From assembly GCF_013433315.1 (NCBI RefSeq), contig NZ_WXVV01000002.1, positions 186,001 through 250,000 of the forward strand: a stretch of DNA of 64,000 nucleotides. The letters are read 5' to 3'. The translations under genes were made by a program, and so were the position numbers. The notes beneath the pieces were generated by a model that worked only from the letters and a program-made list of their open reading frames with translations, did no database searches and had not been told where the DNA came from. The stretch comes from Pseudomonas crudilactis (GTDB lineage: Bacteria; Pseudomonadota; Gammaproteobacteria; Pseudomonadales; Pseudomonadaceae). Of the stretch, positions 36,682 through 45,770 are shown piece after piece. Each line of letters begins with the position of its first letter. The first letter of the stretch is position 1.

Positions 36682-39600
36682 ATGCCCGATTTTCCCCTCC
36701 CCAATACCATTGATGTAGTGACCCAACTGATGACCGGCCCCTCGTTGCGCGAGGTCGCCTCGAAAACCCTGCAACCGGCACTCAAGACGCTGTATCCGAC
36801 GCTGGGCATTGATCCGCAACAGGCCATGGTGGTGACACCGTCATGGTTCTACGAGGGCGGGCGCATCATCCCCGGCCGCGAACAGATCGAATCGCTGACC
36901 GATGCTCTGGTACGGCTCACGCTGAACGGAACCACCGTGACCTACCTCGATGCAGAGCACTTTCTGACGTTGCAGCCCGGCAGACTGGCGATCCAGTTAC
37001 CGGTAAAGATCGACGCCGTCGGCCGCCTGCTCAACGAACTCGCGCCCCTGATGTTCGTGGCCTTCAAAGAACAACATATTGCTTATTGGGGCGCATTCAC
37101 CGCTGCGCATCAGCCACGCTGGCAGCAAATGTCGGACGCTCTGCGCAACGTCTGGAATGTCAGCGCCCGTACTGGCTGGGACACCGATCAACTGGCCATG
37201 GCTCAGGCTGTTTTCAAGGTCCCGGACAAGCACCAGCGTTTGCCCGCAGACCCCTACAAGACCCGCGCCTGCCTGATTGACCTTGATCAGAGCCAGGCCG
37301 CTGACGAAGACAGCAGTCACCTGACCCTGCTGGACAGCGCCGTACTGATCGGCACCGTCGGGCAGCGCACGATGATCCTGACGTATTCAGTGATCCATGG
37401 CTTCCAGAGTTTCGATTCGCTGGATGAGCTCGGTGAAGCGCTGCCGCGCAAGTACTGGCAACGCACCCCTGACCGCGGGCTCAAGTGGCGGCTGGTGGAA
37501 CCGCAAGGCAACTTCTTCGACCACCAGGCCTGCACGCTGATCGCGCTGGAAGGCGACGCGCTCGGCGAGATCAATTTTTTCGAAGGCCCGACATTCAATC
37601 TGCTCTACCCTCACACCGGTCGCCCCCGGCGGCCACCGCCAGGCATCAAGCCCCATGTCGACCGCCTGCGCCCGATGCTGCCTGCCTGGCTGGACAACGC
37701 CGCGCCCGCCGACCAGGCCGCTTTCAGTCGTTACCTGTTGGACCTGACGGTGTTGCAGCATTCGCACAAGGGTCGATCGTTTCAGGCACAGGTCGCCAGT
37801 CTGCAGACCTTTACTCACGAGGCCCTGACGCGGCAGATTCTCAAGGAGCACCCGAGCGCGGGCGACGTGAAAATCGACGACATCGAGATCAGCATCGCCA
37901 GTCTTGAGGTTTGGGGCACATTCGTCTTGCCGGGCCAGATTCAAACCAGGAGCCTGTCGCTGACCGAGCTTGCCCTGCAAAACCTGGCAGGTCTGCCGCT
38001 GGGCAATAAAACCGTACGCTACAAGGACGACAGTGCTCTGCCGGGCTGGATGACCGTGGCTTATGTCGAGCGACTGGTGAGCACCGTCGACATCGGCAAA
38101 ACCTACCCCGCGCACCTGAAGAAGCTGCTGATTGACGATGCCGTGCAAGCGGCTGCCTTGCAGAAGCTTTACACCGATCAGTTGGCTCTTGAACTACCGT
38201 TGCTGGCACTGCAAAACAAGATTCGTGGAACAGCAGGTATCGACGAGCAGGGTTACCGATACGTGGTCGCCGTCCTTGACGACCGTGCCGAAGCGCGTCA
38301 AGTCGATGGGCAAGAGATCGTCATCCGGCCACTGGCGTTCGTAGCCCATCGCACAAGTTCAGCGGCCGACACCGTGACCAACATGTTCGTCATCGGCCCG
38401 CGCGACGCAAGCAAGGGCCCCTGCGTGCTTTATCGGCCGCTGTTCGACATGGCACTGATTCAGTACCCCAGTCACGCCAACCTGCTGTATTCGATCCGCC
38501 ATTCACGACACCTGCGTGAGTCGGTACTGGCCTGGTTGCCGGACGATGTGCGATTCAATTACAGCCAGTTCGTGTTCACCGCTAAATTGCCGTCGGTGTG
38601 GACGATCCCGCAACTGTTGGTCAACCCGCTCACCTCAATCGATATGTCCGGCCCCGTTGCTCTGGGCACTGCCATCATCGAAAGTGACATCCTGGCGACC
38701 TTGCACACCACCAACGCTCAGGCTGTCATCACTCAAGCCGACCGCCAGTCTGTCTCCAATGCGGAAGCACGTTGGGCCACACTCAAAAGCGGCGGCTGGA
38801 TGCTTTTCAATGCGGCACTGCCGTTTCTGGGCCGCAGTGTCGGCACGGCGGCATGGATCTGGCAGATCATGGACGACTTGCAGGAGATCAGCGACGTCGC
38901 CAATCAAGAGTCCGGCAAGTTTGCCTGGACGGCGCTGGCCGATATCTTCCTCGCGCTGGGCATGGTGCTTGCTCATCGCGCCGCGGTCGGCGACGCGCCC
39001 CCCGCCGAATCAGCCTATGTGGAGCCCGAGGAAGAGGCGCAGGCAACAACCCCACGCCCTGCGACGATCAAACCGTTGCGCTTGCCCGACGTCACCCGTA
39101 CCGAGCTGCCCGCCGCCCATGAATCCTCGGTCAACGCCATGGCCGCGCTACTGCGCTCGCCCCTCGCGCTGAAATCCCTGCTCGACCGTTTCAACGTCGA
39201 GAAACCAGAAGGGCTTGGTGATGCCGCCAGTACCGGTCGACATCAACACCTCTATGCACATCAGAACAAATGGTATGCCCCCGTCGGCAAACGCTGGTTT
39301 GAGGTCGCGATCAATGACAACGAAGATGTGCAGATCATCGACACGCGTATGCAATCGCTGATATCCGGCCCCTTGCTCACCCGCAGCACCGGCGGTCTAT
39401 GGGTGGTTGACCTGCGCTTGCGCCTGCGCGGGGGCGGGCTGCGCAATCGCCGCAAGGACGCCAAGAGCAAAAGCGACAGGCAAGCGAAAAAGCTGACCAT
39501 CGATCTCAAGGCTTTCGACTTGACGATGGAGGACAAACAGAACCGACTCGATCAAGCCCACAGCGCAATGCTCTCGGCTCAGCCACAAGCCCTCGCAGCG

Positions 39601-41295
39601 GCACGTCAGCAGTATCTGGACACCCTCGATGCGCAGAGCAAGGACTACGGCGCGAACATCGAGAAGATCAAGGCATTGAACCTCGCGCAGGACATCCCCA
39701 ACTATCGCACGACCATGATCCAGCGGTTGGAGATGCAGTTGTTTCTTGGCCAGGAGTGGCTCAGCCAGCATTCCACCGACTATCAAGCCAATGTAATGAC
39801 GACGATGGCGATGATTGCAGACGACACCCGCGTCGAGCGGCAGGCCTTTATCCAGGCCTGTGAACAAATGACCGATCAGACCCAAGGCATCATCGACAAG
39901 ATCGAGTCGGCGCATAGCCGATTCCGCGAGCTCGAACTGCTTGGCAGGGACGCCGTGGAAACCCTGGCCATTTATCGAAAAGCGCTGCCGGCCTACGATT
40001 TGAATGATCTCAAGCTGTTGCAGATCAGCCTTGGCCAAGAGATTTGCATCAAGCCCGGCGAAACAGCGATCCGCGCCGATGCGCAGCAGACCCTGGAAAC
40101 GCTTATTGAAGATGCTGCGCTGAATATTCAGAGTTCACTGAACCTGACCGCCGATGAAAGCCTGAGCAATCTGCGCGAAAGAATCGACGCCCTGAGCAAT
40201 GTCTCGGAACAGTTTGCCGCTGTGGATCAACGCTTTGCCGATTTCGCCGTAGAGTTTCCCGAGCAGATTCAGTCGGCTCGACTGGGGCACGTGCGCACTC
40301 GAGTGATCGAGTTCAAGGCGCAAACGGATGTGCGACTGGCGGATCTGCTGCGTAACAAACACTTGCTGGATCCCCAGCCCGGCCCATCGAGGCCCCCTTC
40401 GGCCTCGGCATCCAGCCGAAAAATCATCAAGACCCGGTTCAAAGGCACCCTGGTCGGCGAACGAAAAAAGAGTATTGATGGCCAAGACACCGACCTCGTT
40501 GAAGTGCGCAGCGAACTGACCGGGGTAATCGCTACGTTTCATGAGAAGACGCCGGGGGAGTGGGTCGAACACGACACGACGCCATCGCCTCCTGCCAGAC
40601 CCAAGGCCAGGCCGAATCTTAAAAACAGCATTGAGGAGGGGCAGGCGTTGATCGATGGCCTGCCTGCGTTCGAACAGCGTACCGAGGCCCGCATCAACCG
40701 CGCGCGACGAATTCCGGTCGAGATTGAAGAGGCCTTTCATCATCATGCTGACCGCCTGCGCAAGGCCAGCGCGGCGATCGATGAAGCGCTGACGGCAAGC
40801 AATCTCACTGCCGGCTCGTCACCCGGGACGGAACCCCTCGGTCACGCCCTCAACGATGCCGCAACCCGTCTTTACGAAAAAGGCACCGGCCTGCGCATCA
40901 ACATGATCAAACAGCAACCGCCCACGGCCGCAGGGGTTGAGTGGCTGAAAAGCCAACGTGAAGTAAAAATCACCAAAACCGTTACTCGACGCAGGCTGAA
41001 AAAACACGCCAACGACTTTCTCGACGAATACGAAGTACGCGATGCGAAAACCGACAAGGTCCTGTGCTATGCGCACTTCCACTATCAAAGTGTCGACGCC
41101 CCGCTGACACCCATCGGCGCCGCACACATGAAAACCGTGGCACAGCGTCGCCTCGGTGGTGCATATGACTTGCGCGGCCTGAACAATCAGCAAGTGATCG
41201 AAATTCATCGCAGCGAGATTCTTTCAAGCCAGCTCGCCGAAAGCGTTTTCTTCACGCCCGCCAAGCCAGATGTAAGCGGGTCAGCGCCGCTTTGA
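36682..41295 (+). CDS. Very large (1537-residue) protein, putative dermonecrotic-toxin-like (DUF6543-type) effector
   Basis: A 1537-residue protein with no signal peptide. The first 750 residues are globular and resemble the N-terminal region of the large Pseudomonas toxins annotated as dermonecrotic-toxin/DUF6543, which is family memory, not a search. Residues about 708-770 are hydrophobic (MLFNAALPFLGRSVGTAAW and FAWTALADIFLALGMVLAH), a possible membrane-inserting hairpin. About 930-1205 is charged and helical (coiled coil), followed by a basic, Pro/Ser-rich linker (about 1230-1245). The last 140 residues form a separate domain beginning near RRRLKKHANDFLDEYEVRD. No Cys- or Ser-protease triad or immunity gene is apparent. 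The 3' end overlaps the opposing MocR gene by 44 bases. Confidence 0.75.
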   Translation: MPDFPLPNTIDVVTQLMTGPSLREVASKTLQPALKTLYPTLGIDPQQAMVVTPSWFYEGGRIIPGREQIESLTDALVRLTLNGTTVTYLDAEHFLTLQPGRLAIQLPVKIDAVGRLLNELAPLMFVAFKEQHIAYWGAFTAAHQPRWQQMSDALRNVWNVSARTGWDTDQLAMAQAVFKVPDKHQRLPADPYKTRACLIDLDQSQAADEDSSHLTLLDSAVLIGTVGQRTMILTYSVIHGFQSFDSLDELGEALPRKYWQRTPDRGLKWRLVEPQGNFFDHQACTLIALEGDALGEINFFEGPTFNLLYPHTGRPRRPPPGIKPHVDRLRPMLPAWLDNAAPADQAAFSRYLLDLTVLQHSHKGRSFQAQVASLQTFTHEALTRQILKEHPSAGDVKIDDIEISIASLEVWGTFVLPGQIQTRSLSLTELALQNLAGLPLGNKTVRYKDDSALPGWMTVAYVERLVSTVDIGKTYPAHLKKLLIDDAVQAAALQKLYTDQLALELPLLALQNKIRGTAGIDEQGYRYVVAVLDDRAEARQVDGQEIVIRPLAFVAHRTSSAADTVTNMFVIGPRDASKGPCVLYRPLFDMALIQYPSHANLLYSIRHSRHLRESVLAWLPDDVRFNYSQFVFTAKLPSVWTIPQLLVNPLTSIDMSGPVALGTAIIESDILATLHTTNAQAVITQADRQSVSNAEARWATLKSGGWMLFNAALPFLGRSVGTAAWIWQIMDDLQEISDVANQESGKFAWTALADIFLALGMVLAHRAAVGDAPPAESAYVEPEEEAQATTPRPATIKPLRLPDVTRTELPAAHESSVNAMAALLRSPLALKSLLDRFNVEKPEGLGDAASTGRHQHLYAHQNKWYAPVGKRWFEVAINDNEDVQIIDTRMQSLISGPLLTRSTGGLWVVDLRLRLRGGGLRNRRKDAKSKSDRQAKKLTIDLKAFDLTMEDKQNRLDQAHSAMLSAQPQALAAARQQYLDTLDAQSKDYGANIEKIKALNLAQDIPNYRTTMIQRLEMQLFLGQEWLSQHSTDYQANVMTTMAMIADDTRVERQAFIQACEQMTDQTQGIIDKIESAHSRFRELELLGRDAVETLAIYRKALPAYDLNDLKLLQISLGQEICIKPGETAIRADAQQTLETLIEDAALNIQSSLNLTADESLSNLRERIDALSNVSEQFAAVDQRFADFAVEFPEQIQSARLGHVRTRVIEFKAQTDVRLADLLRNKHLLDPQPGPSRPPSASASSRKIIKTRFKGTLVGERKKSIDGQDTDLVEVRSELTGVIATFHEKTPGEWVEHDTTPSPPARPKARPNLKNSIEEGQALIDGLPAFEQRTEARINRARRIPVEIEEAFHHHADRLRKASAAIDEALTASNLTAGSSPGTEPLGHALNDAATRLYEKGTGLRINMIKQQPPTAAGVEWLKSQREVKITKTVTRRRLKKHANDFLDEYEVRDAKTDKVLCYAHFHYQSVDAPLTPIGAAHMKTVAQRRLGGAYDLRGLNNQQVIEIHRSEILSSQLAESVFFTPAKPDVSGSAPL

Positions 41296-42805
41296 TCGCC
41301 GGCTCAGGGACAGCGGCAAAGCCCAGAACCAGGCCGGCACGCAGGTCCAGAGGCGTCGTGGAATCAGGCAGCCAGTAGCTGCTCAAGCCGTTTATCTCTA
41401 CATCGACGCGAGCAGCCTGCGCAATCAACTGCTGCTCGCGTTCGATGTTGTCAACGGCCACGGTCAGATGCAACCCCGCCGATACCGCGGGTAAATCGCC
41501 CACACCGGCAATGGCTGCCGGCCAACCGTCGAGCAAGGTGTTGCGACGGCTCAGGGCGGCGCGGCGCATGCGTCGGATATGCCGTTGGAAATGCCCGGCC
41601 GCCATGAACTCGGCCATCACCGCTTGGGTACTGACCTCGGAATGGCGGACATCGACCGCCCGGCGTTGCGAGAAGGCATCGACCAGCGCCGGTGGCAGCA
41701 CCAGATAACCGAGGCGCAATGCCGGAAACGCGACTTTGCCGAAAGTGCCGACATACAGCACGCGACCCTCTCGATCGAGGGCCGCCAAAGGCGCCAGCGG
41801 CGCACCGGTGTAGCGGTATTCGCCATCGTAGTCGTCCTCGACGATCCAGCCTTGGCAGCGCTCGGCCCAGGCGAGCAGTTCGAGACGTCGCGCCAAGCTC
41901 ATCACCACGCCGGTCGGATATTGATGCGAGGGCGTGACATACGCCACCCGACAATCCCCGGTGGCCGACAGCGCCGAGCAATCCATGCCCTCTTCGTCCA
42001 CGGCAATGCCGTGCAAACGAGCGCCCGCCACAGCAAACGCATGACCGGCCGCGCGGTAGCCCGGATTCTCGATCGCCACACCGTCGCCCGGCTCCACCAG
42101 CAACTGTGCACAAAGGCTAATGCCCTGTTGTGCGCCGCTGGTGATCACAATTTGCTCAGGTGAGCACTGCATGCCGCGCGAACTGCGCAAATAGGCGGCG
42201 ATCATTGCACGCAGGCGCGCATCGCCGGACGGATCGCCGTAACACAGCTGCTCCAGATCCGGTTTACGCCAAAAAGCCGCGTTCAGCTTGGCCCACACCT
42301 CGAACGGGAACAGATCAAACGCCGGAACACCCACCCTGAATGCTCGTGGCGGACCACTCGGTGGCCGGGCCAAATGGTTCTTTTCGATTCGCGAAAAACT
42401 ATCGCTGTGGATAACTTTACTGGATGAAATTACAGGTAAATCTAGCCAATTTGTGGATAAGGCTGTGGGTAAGCCTGTTGTAAACCCTGTGGATACTTTT
42501 GTGGATAATTTTTTCGCAGGACTCGCTACCGGCATCAATTGTGCGACGTAGGTGCCATCCCCTACCCGCCCTTCGATAAAGCCTTCGGCATACAGTTGAT
42601 CGTAGGCACGCACAACACTGTTACGCGAGATCCCCAGCGCCGCCGCCAGATCGCGACTGGCCGGCAACCGCGTGCCACTCGCCAGCCGCCCGTCCAGCAC
42701 CCGCAGGCGCAACGCCTGATAGAGCTGACGACTCAAACCCTGGCGGCGATCAAGCTCGATACCGGCAGGGTTGAATGGCATGGACATCGTTGGCGAATCG
42801 GACAT
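41252..42805 (-). CDS. MocR/PdxR-type regulator: GntR HTH fused to PLP aminotransferase-like domain
   Basis: A 517-residue regulator. The GntR winged helix (about 20-88) shows LRLRVLDGRLASGTRLPASR and a recognition helix with SRNSVVRAYDQL. A linker (about 90-150) precedes a fold-type I aminotransferase domain with DDYDGEYRY and the PLP-lysine in YVGTFGKVAFPALRLGY. Such regulators bind PLP or an amino-acid aldimine and control the neighbouring gene. The linker carries a cluster of DnaA-box sequences encoded partly with rare TTA codons. The 3' end runs 44 bases into the large toxin gene. Confidence 0.92.
   Translation of the reverse strand: MSDSPTMSMPFNPAGIELDRRQGLSRQLYQALRLRVLDGRLASGTRLPASRDLAAALGISRNSVVRAYDQLYAEGFIEGRVGDGTYVAQLMPVASPAKKLSTKVSTGFTTGLPTALSTNWLDLPVISSSKVIHSDSFSRIEKNHLARPPSGPPRAFRVGVPAFDLFPFEVWAKLNAAFWRKPDLEQLCYGDPSGDARLRAMIAAYLRSSRGMQCSPEQIVITSGAQQGISLCAQLLVEPGDGVAIENPGYRAAGHAFAVAGARLHGIAVDEEGMDCSALSATGDCRVAYVTPSHQYPTGVVMSLARRLELLAWAERCQGWIVEDDYDGEYRYTGAPLAPLAALDREGRVLYVGTFGKVAFPALRLGYLVLPPALVDAFSQRRAVDVRHSEVSTQAVMAEFMAAGHFQRHIRRMRRAALSRRNTLLDGWPAAIAGVGDLPAVSAGLHLTVAVDNIEREQQLIAQAARVDVEINGLSSYWLPDSTTPLDLRAGLVLGFAAVPEPAIKAALTRLHLAWRA
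42406..42508. other. Cluster of five DnaA-box-like sites inside the MocR-type gene
   Basis: Three perfect TGTGGATAA boxes lie at 42406-42414, 42452-42460 and 42500-42508. Two one-mismatch copies, TGTGGGTAA (42464-42472) and TGTGGATAC (42488-42496), lie between them. All have the same orientation, within 103 bases. The surroundings are clearly AT-richer than the neighbouring sequence. They occupy the interdomain linker of the regulator. TGTGGATAA is the complement of the DnaA consensus TTATCCACA. Confidence 0.75.
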
Positions 42806-42822
42806 GGCAATGGACCTATGAA

Positions 42823-42855
42823 ATTGGTCATCAATGGCTCTTACAACAGACCAAT
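42823..42855. promoter_or_regulatory. Candidate operator between the MocR-type and PaiB-type genes
   Basis: ATTGGTC (42823-42829) and GACCAAT (42849-42855) form a perfect 7-base inverted repeat with 19 bases between, in the 92-base divergent gap. A further TGGACC lies just upstream. Expected for a MocR binding region, though some MocR sites are direct repeats. Confidence 0.5.
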
Positions 42856-42897
42856 AGCCTGCCTACGATGCTGGCATTCGCCAAGGAAAATCTGTCC

Positions 42898-43521
42898 ATG
42901 TACACGCCACGCGCCTTTGCCATCGAAGACCTGTCCCAACTGCACGAACTGATTCTCGCCACCCGCCTCGCCATTCTGGTGACCCATGGCGAAAGTGGCT
43001 TGCAGGCCAGCCATGTGCCGGTGCTGCTGCATTGCGAACAAGGCGAGTACGGCACGCTGTACGGGCACCTGGCCCGCGCCAACCCGCAGTGGAAAGACTT
43101 GCGCGACGGTGCCGAAGCCATGCTGATCTTCGCCGGCGCCGATGCCTACGTCAGCCCGGGTTTTTATCCGAGCAAGGCCGAGCACGGCAAAGTCGTGCCG
43201 ACCTGGAACTACATCGCCGTGCATGCCTATGGCCACGCCGAAACTTTCAGCGACGGCGGACGCCTGCTCGACATCGTCAGCACCCTCACCGACCGTCATG
43301 AAGCCGGCCGCGCGCAACCGTGGTCCGTCGCCGATGCGCCCGCCGATTACATCGACGGCATGCTCAAGGCGATTGTCGGTTTTGCCATTCCCATCGACCG
43401 CCTCGAAGGCAAGCGCAAGCTCAGCCAGAACCGCAGCGCCGAAGACATTGCCGGCGTGCGCGAAGGCCTCGCAGCCAGCCCGGAAATCAATGATCAAACC
43501 CTCGCCCGCTTGATGCGCTAA
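42898..43521 (+). CDS. FMN-binding negative regulator, PaiB family
   Basis: A 207-residue protein of the PaiB/flavin-reductase-like split-barrel fold. HVPVLL (about 40-45), YGHLARANPQW (about 55-65), VSPGFYPSK (about 84-92), VPTWNYIAVHAYG (about 98-110) and the C-terminal KLSQNRSAEDIAGV are family hallmarks. Bacillus PaiB is a transcriptional repressor, often next to the polyamine acetyltransferase PaiA. Here two GNAT acetyltransferase genes follow on the same strand, which recalls that pair. I chose the ATG at 42898 (AAGGAAAA upstream); an extension to 42775 overlaps the MocR gene. Confidence 0.9.
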   Translation: MYTPRAFAIEDLSQLHELILATRLAILVTHGESGLQASHVPVLLHCEQGEYGTLYGHLARANPQWKDLRDGAEAMLIFAGADAYVSPGFYPSKAEHGKVVPTWNYIAVHAYGHAETFSDGGRLLDIVSTLTDRHEAGRAQPWSVADAPADYIDGMLKAIVGFAIPIDRLEGKRKLSQNRSAEDIAGVREGLAASPEINDQTLARLMR

Positions 43522-43531
43522 GGAAATTCCC

Positions 43532-43978
43532 ATGAGTCAGATCGATATTCGCCCGGTCAGCGCCGACGACCACGCCGCCTGGCTGCCGCTGTGGCAGGCC
43601 TACCTGCAGTTCTACAACACCGAACTGCCTGACGCTGTAACCGACAGCACCTGGCAGCGCTTTCTCGACCCAAGTGAACCGACCCACGCGGCATTGGCCT
43701 GGGCCGACGGCAAAGCAGTGGGCATGGTGCATTACATCTACCATCGCTCGAACTGGAGCATCGAAAATTCCTGCTACCTTCAAGATCTGCTGGTGATGCC
43801 GCAAACCCGTGGCACCGGCATCGGCCGTCTGCTGATCGAACATGTCTATGCCACCGCCAAGGCTGACGGCTGCTGCAAAGTCCATTGGTTGACCCACGAA
43901 ACCAACGCCACCGCGATTCAGCTCTACGAGCGTATCGCCGAACGCCCGGGCTTCATCCAGTTTCGCAAAGCCATTTAA
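43532..43978 (+). CDS. GNAT-family N-acetyltransferase
   Basis: A 148-residue acetyltransferase. LQDLLVMPQTRGTGIGRLLIEHV (about 84-106) is the acetyl-CoA binding motif A with the RGTGIG pyrophosphate loop. The C-terminal NATAIQLYERIAERPGFIQF is motif B. The substrate is unknown; together with the PaiB-type gene 10 bases upstream it could acetylate a small amine such as a polyamine or an amino acid. The next GNAT gene follows by 12 bases. Confidence 0.92.
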   Translation: MSQIDIRPVSADDHAAWLPLWQAYLQFYNTELPDAVTDSTWQRFLDPSEPTHAALAWADGKAVGMVHYIYHRSNWSIENSCYLQDLLVMPQTRGTGIGRLLIEHVYATAKADGCCKVHWLTHETNATAIQLYERIAERPGFIQFRKAI

Positions 43979-43990
43979 GGAGACGCACGC

Positions 43991-44662
43991 ATGACCGCTT
44001 CACTCGCTGACTGGAAAGGCGTCCCCGCCCCTACCGCCACACTGCTCGAAGGCCGCTTCATCCGCTTGGAAAGACTCGATCCGGCACGTCACGGTGACGA
44101 ATTGTTCGCCGCACTCGAAGGCCCCGGTGCCGACCCTAAACTCTGGGACTATTTGCCTTACGGCCCGTTTCCGGAGCGCACTGCGTTCGACGCTTGGCTG
44201 AACAACCACGCGGCCGCCAGCGACCCGTATTTCTTCAGCATCGTTGATCGCTCAACCAATCAAGTGCAAGGCATCCTCAGCCTGATGTCGATCGTCCCGG
44301 CCCAGGGCCGTATCGAAATCGGCCACGTCACCTTCGGCGCGCCGATGCAGCGCTCGCCGAGAAGCACCGAAGCGGTGTACCTGCTGGCCAAACACTCCTT
44401 CGACCTCGGCTACCGCCGCCTCGAATGGAAATGCAACAACGGCAACGCCCGCTCCAAATACGCCGCCGAGCGTCTGGGTTTCAGTTTTGAGGGTGTGTTT
44501 CGCCAGCACATGGTGGTCAAGGGGCAGAACCGCGACACCGCGTGGTACTCGATACTGGATGGCGAGTGGCCGGCGATTGCGGCAGGTTTCGAGCGGTGGC
44601 TGTCCGATGAAAATCAGACGCCCGACGGGCAGGTGAAAGGGTTGGTCGAGTGCCGTTCCTGA
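43991..44662 (+). CDS. GNAT-family N-acetyltransferase, RimJ/RimL type
   Basis: A 223-residue acetyltransferase of the longer RimJ/RimL class, with LEGRFIRLERLDPARHGDEL (about 19-38) at the start, IEIGHVTFGAPMQRSPRSTEAVYLL in the core and KCNNGNARSKYAAERLGFSFEGVF (about 146-169) as the motif-B region. Members acetylate protein N-termini or small amines. Third gene of the PaiB-GNAT-GNAT operon (GGAGACG ribosome site). A REP doublet follows. Confidence 0.92.
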   Translation: MTASLADWKGVPAPTATLLEGRFIRLERLDPARHGDELFAALEGPGADPKLWDYLPYGPFPERTAFDAWLNNHAAASDPYFFSIVDRSTNQVQGILSLMSIVPAQGRIEIGHVTFGAPMQRSPRSTEAVYLLAKHSFDLGYRRLEWKCNNGNARSKYAAERLGFSFEGVFRQHMVVKGQNRDTAWYSILDGEWPAIAAGFERWLSDENQTPDGQVKGLVECRS

Positions 44663-44677
44663 TTATGTAAAAAGCAA

Positions 44678-44745
44678 AAGATCGCAGCCTTCGGCAGCTA
44701 CAAGGTGAACATCAATCCCATGGAGCTGCCGCAGGCTGCGATCTT
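44678..44745. repeat. REP doublet, second family (GATCGCAGCCTTCGGCAGCT)
   Basis: Two 22-base arms with one mismatch around a 24-base loop, between the convergent GNAT and homocysteine methyltransferase genes. Confidence 0.9.
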
Positions 44746-44757
44746 CTGATCTGTTGT

Positions 44758-45693
44758 TCACCCCAGCTTTTGCGCAAGCACCGCAATGTGCTCTGGCCCG
44801 ATCCCGCAGCAACCGCCCAAATGGCTGGCACCGCGCTGCTGCCAATCAATCGCCCAGTGCAAGTAACCCGGCGGATCCAGATCCTCGCGTAGCGGATCGA
44901 GTCCATCATTGGCCGTGGCTTCTTTTGGCTGCGGCGGAAACGCATTGGCGTAAGCACCAATGTTTATCGTCACCCCCAGACGCTCGAAGGTTTCACGCGC
45001 GGCATCAATCGCGGCACCGATCACTTCTGGCTGACTGCAATTGAACAACAACGTCTCGACGCCCAACTCAGCCGCCACCGCCGCGGCCTCGGCGACAGGC
45101 TCTCCAGAGCGCAGGCGCGGCACTTCGTCGGTGTCTTCGTCCTTCAAGGTGAACGACAACCAGAACGGTTTGCCATCCTTCGGCAATCCGGCGTGAATGG
45201 CTCGCGCCTCGACGATCGAACTCTGGGTTTCCGCCAGCCACAGATCAACGTGCGGTGCCAGGCCATTGACCAAGGGCGCCAGCAACTCGGTCACTCGGTC
45301 GGCCTCGAACAGATCCGGACGATAGGAGCCAAACAGCGGCGGCAATGAGCCGGCCACCCGCACGGATTTCCCCGAGGCCTGCACCGCACGCCGCGCCAGC
45401 TCACCGGCCAACGCGGCCAGCGCCTGCCCTTCGGCGGCGAAACGCTCCTCACCAATATGGAACGGCACCACGGCATAACTGTTGGTGGTAATCACATTGG
45501 CGCCACTGGCGATATAAGCGGCATGCACCCCCTCAACCGCTTGCGGCGCCTCGCTCAACGCCAGCGCCGACCACTCCGGCTGACGAAATGGCGCCCCGGC
45601 GCGCTGCAACTCACGGCCCATGCCGCCATCGAGAATAATCGTGCTGCCTGCGCCCATATGCTTTTCACTCATATGCTTATGAAAATAACTCAC
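44758..45693 (-). CDS. Homocysteine S-methyltransferase family protein
   Basis: A 311-residue zinc methyltransferase that moves a methyl group from a donor such as S-methylmethionine to homocysteine, giving methionine. DGGMGRELQRAG (near the start), LLFNCSQPEV (about 217-226) and HLGGCCGIGPEHIA (about 291-304) supply the three zinc cysteines. The longest frame starts at 45693, but Mets at 45672 and 45657 are equally plausible. It is divergent from an amino-acid ABC receptor/permease pair, an arrangement reminiscent of E. coli mmuP-mmuM. Confidence 0.88.
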   Translation of the reverse strand: MSYFHKHMSEKHMGAGSTIILDGGMGRELQRAGAPFRQPEWSALALSEAPQAVEGVHAAYIASGANVITTNSYAVVPFHIGEERFAAEGQALAALAGELARRAVQASGKSVRVAGSLPPLFGSYRPDLFEADRVTELLAPLVNGLAPHVDLWLAETQSSIVEARAIHAGLPKDGKPFWLSFTLKDEDTDEVPRLRSGEPVAEAAAVAAELGVETLLFNCSQPEVIGAAIDAARETFERLGVTINIGAYANAFPPQPKEATANDGLDPLREDLDPPGYLHWAIDWQQRGASHLGGCCGIGPEHIAVLAQKLG

Positions 45694-45770
45694 TATCAGA
45701 GTCGTTCTTATAACTATTTAATACGCACCATTCCGTTAAAAACAACCTCTTTTTTACCCAGGGATCGACT

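Noticed and set aside
42406..42508. Chromosomal replication origin
   Set aside because: Though DnaA boxes are dense, no dnaA, dnaN, rpmH or gidA gene is near, and the sites lie within a coding sequence, so a titration or regulatory site is more likely.
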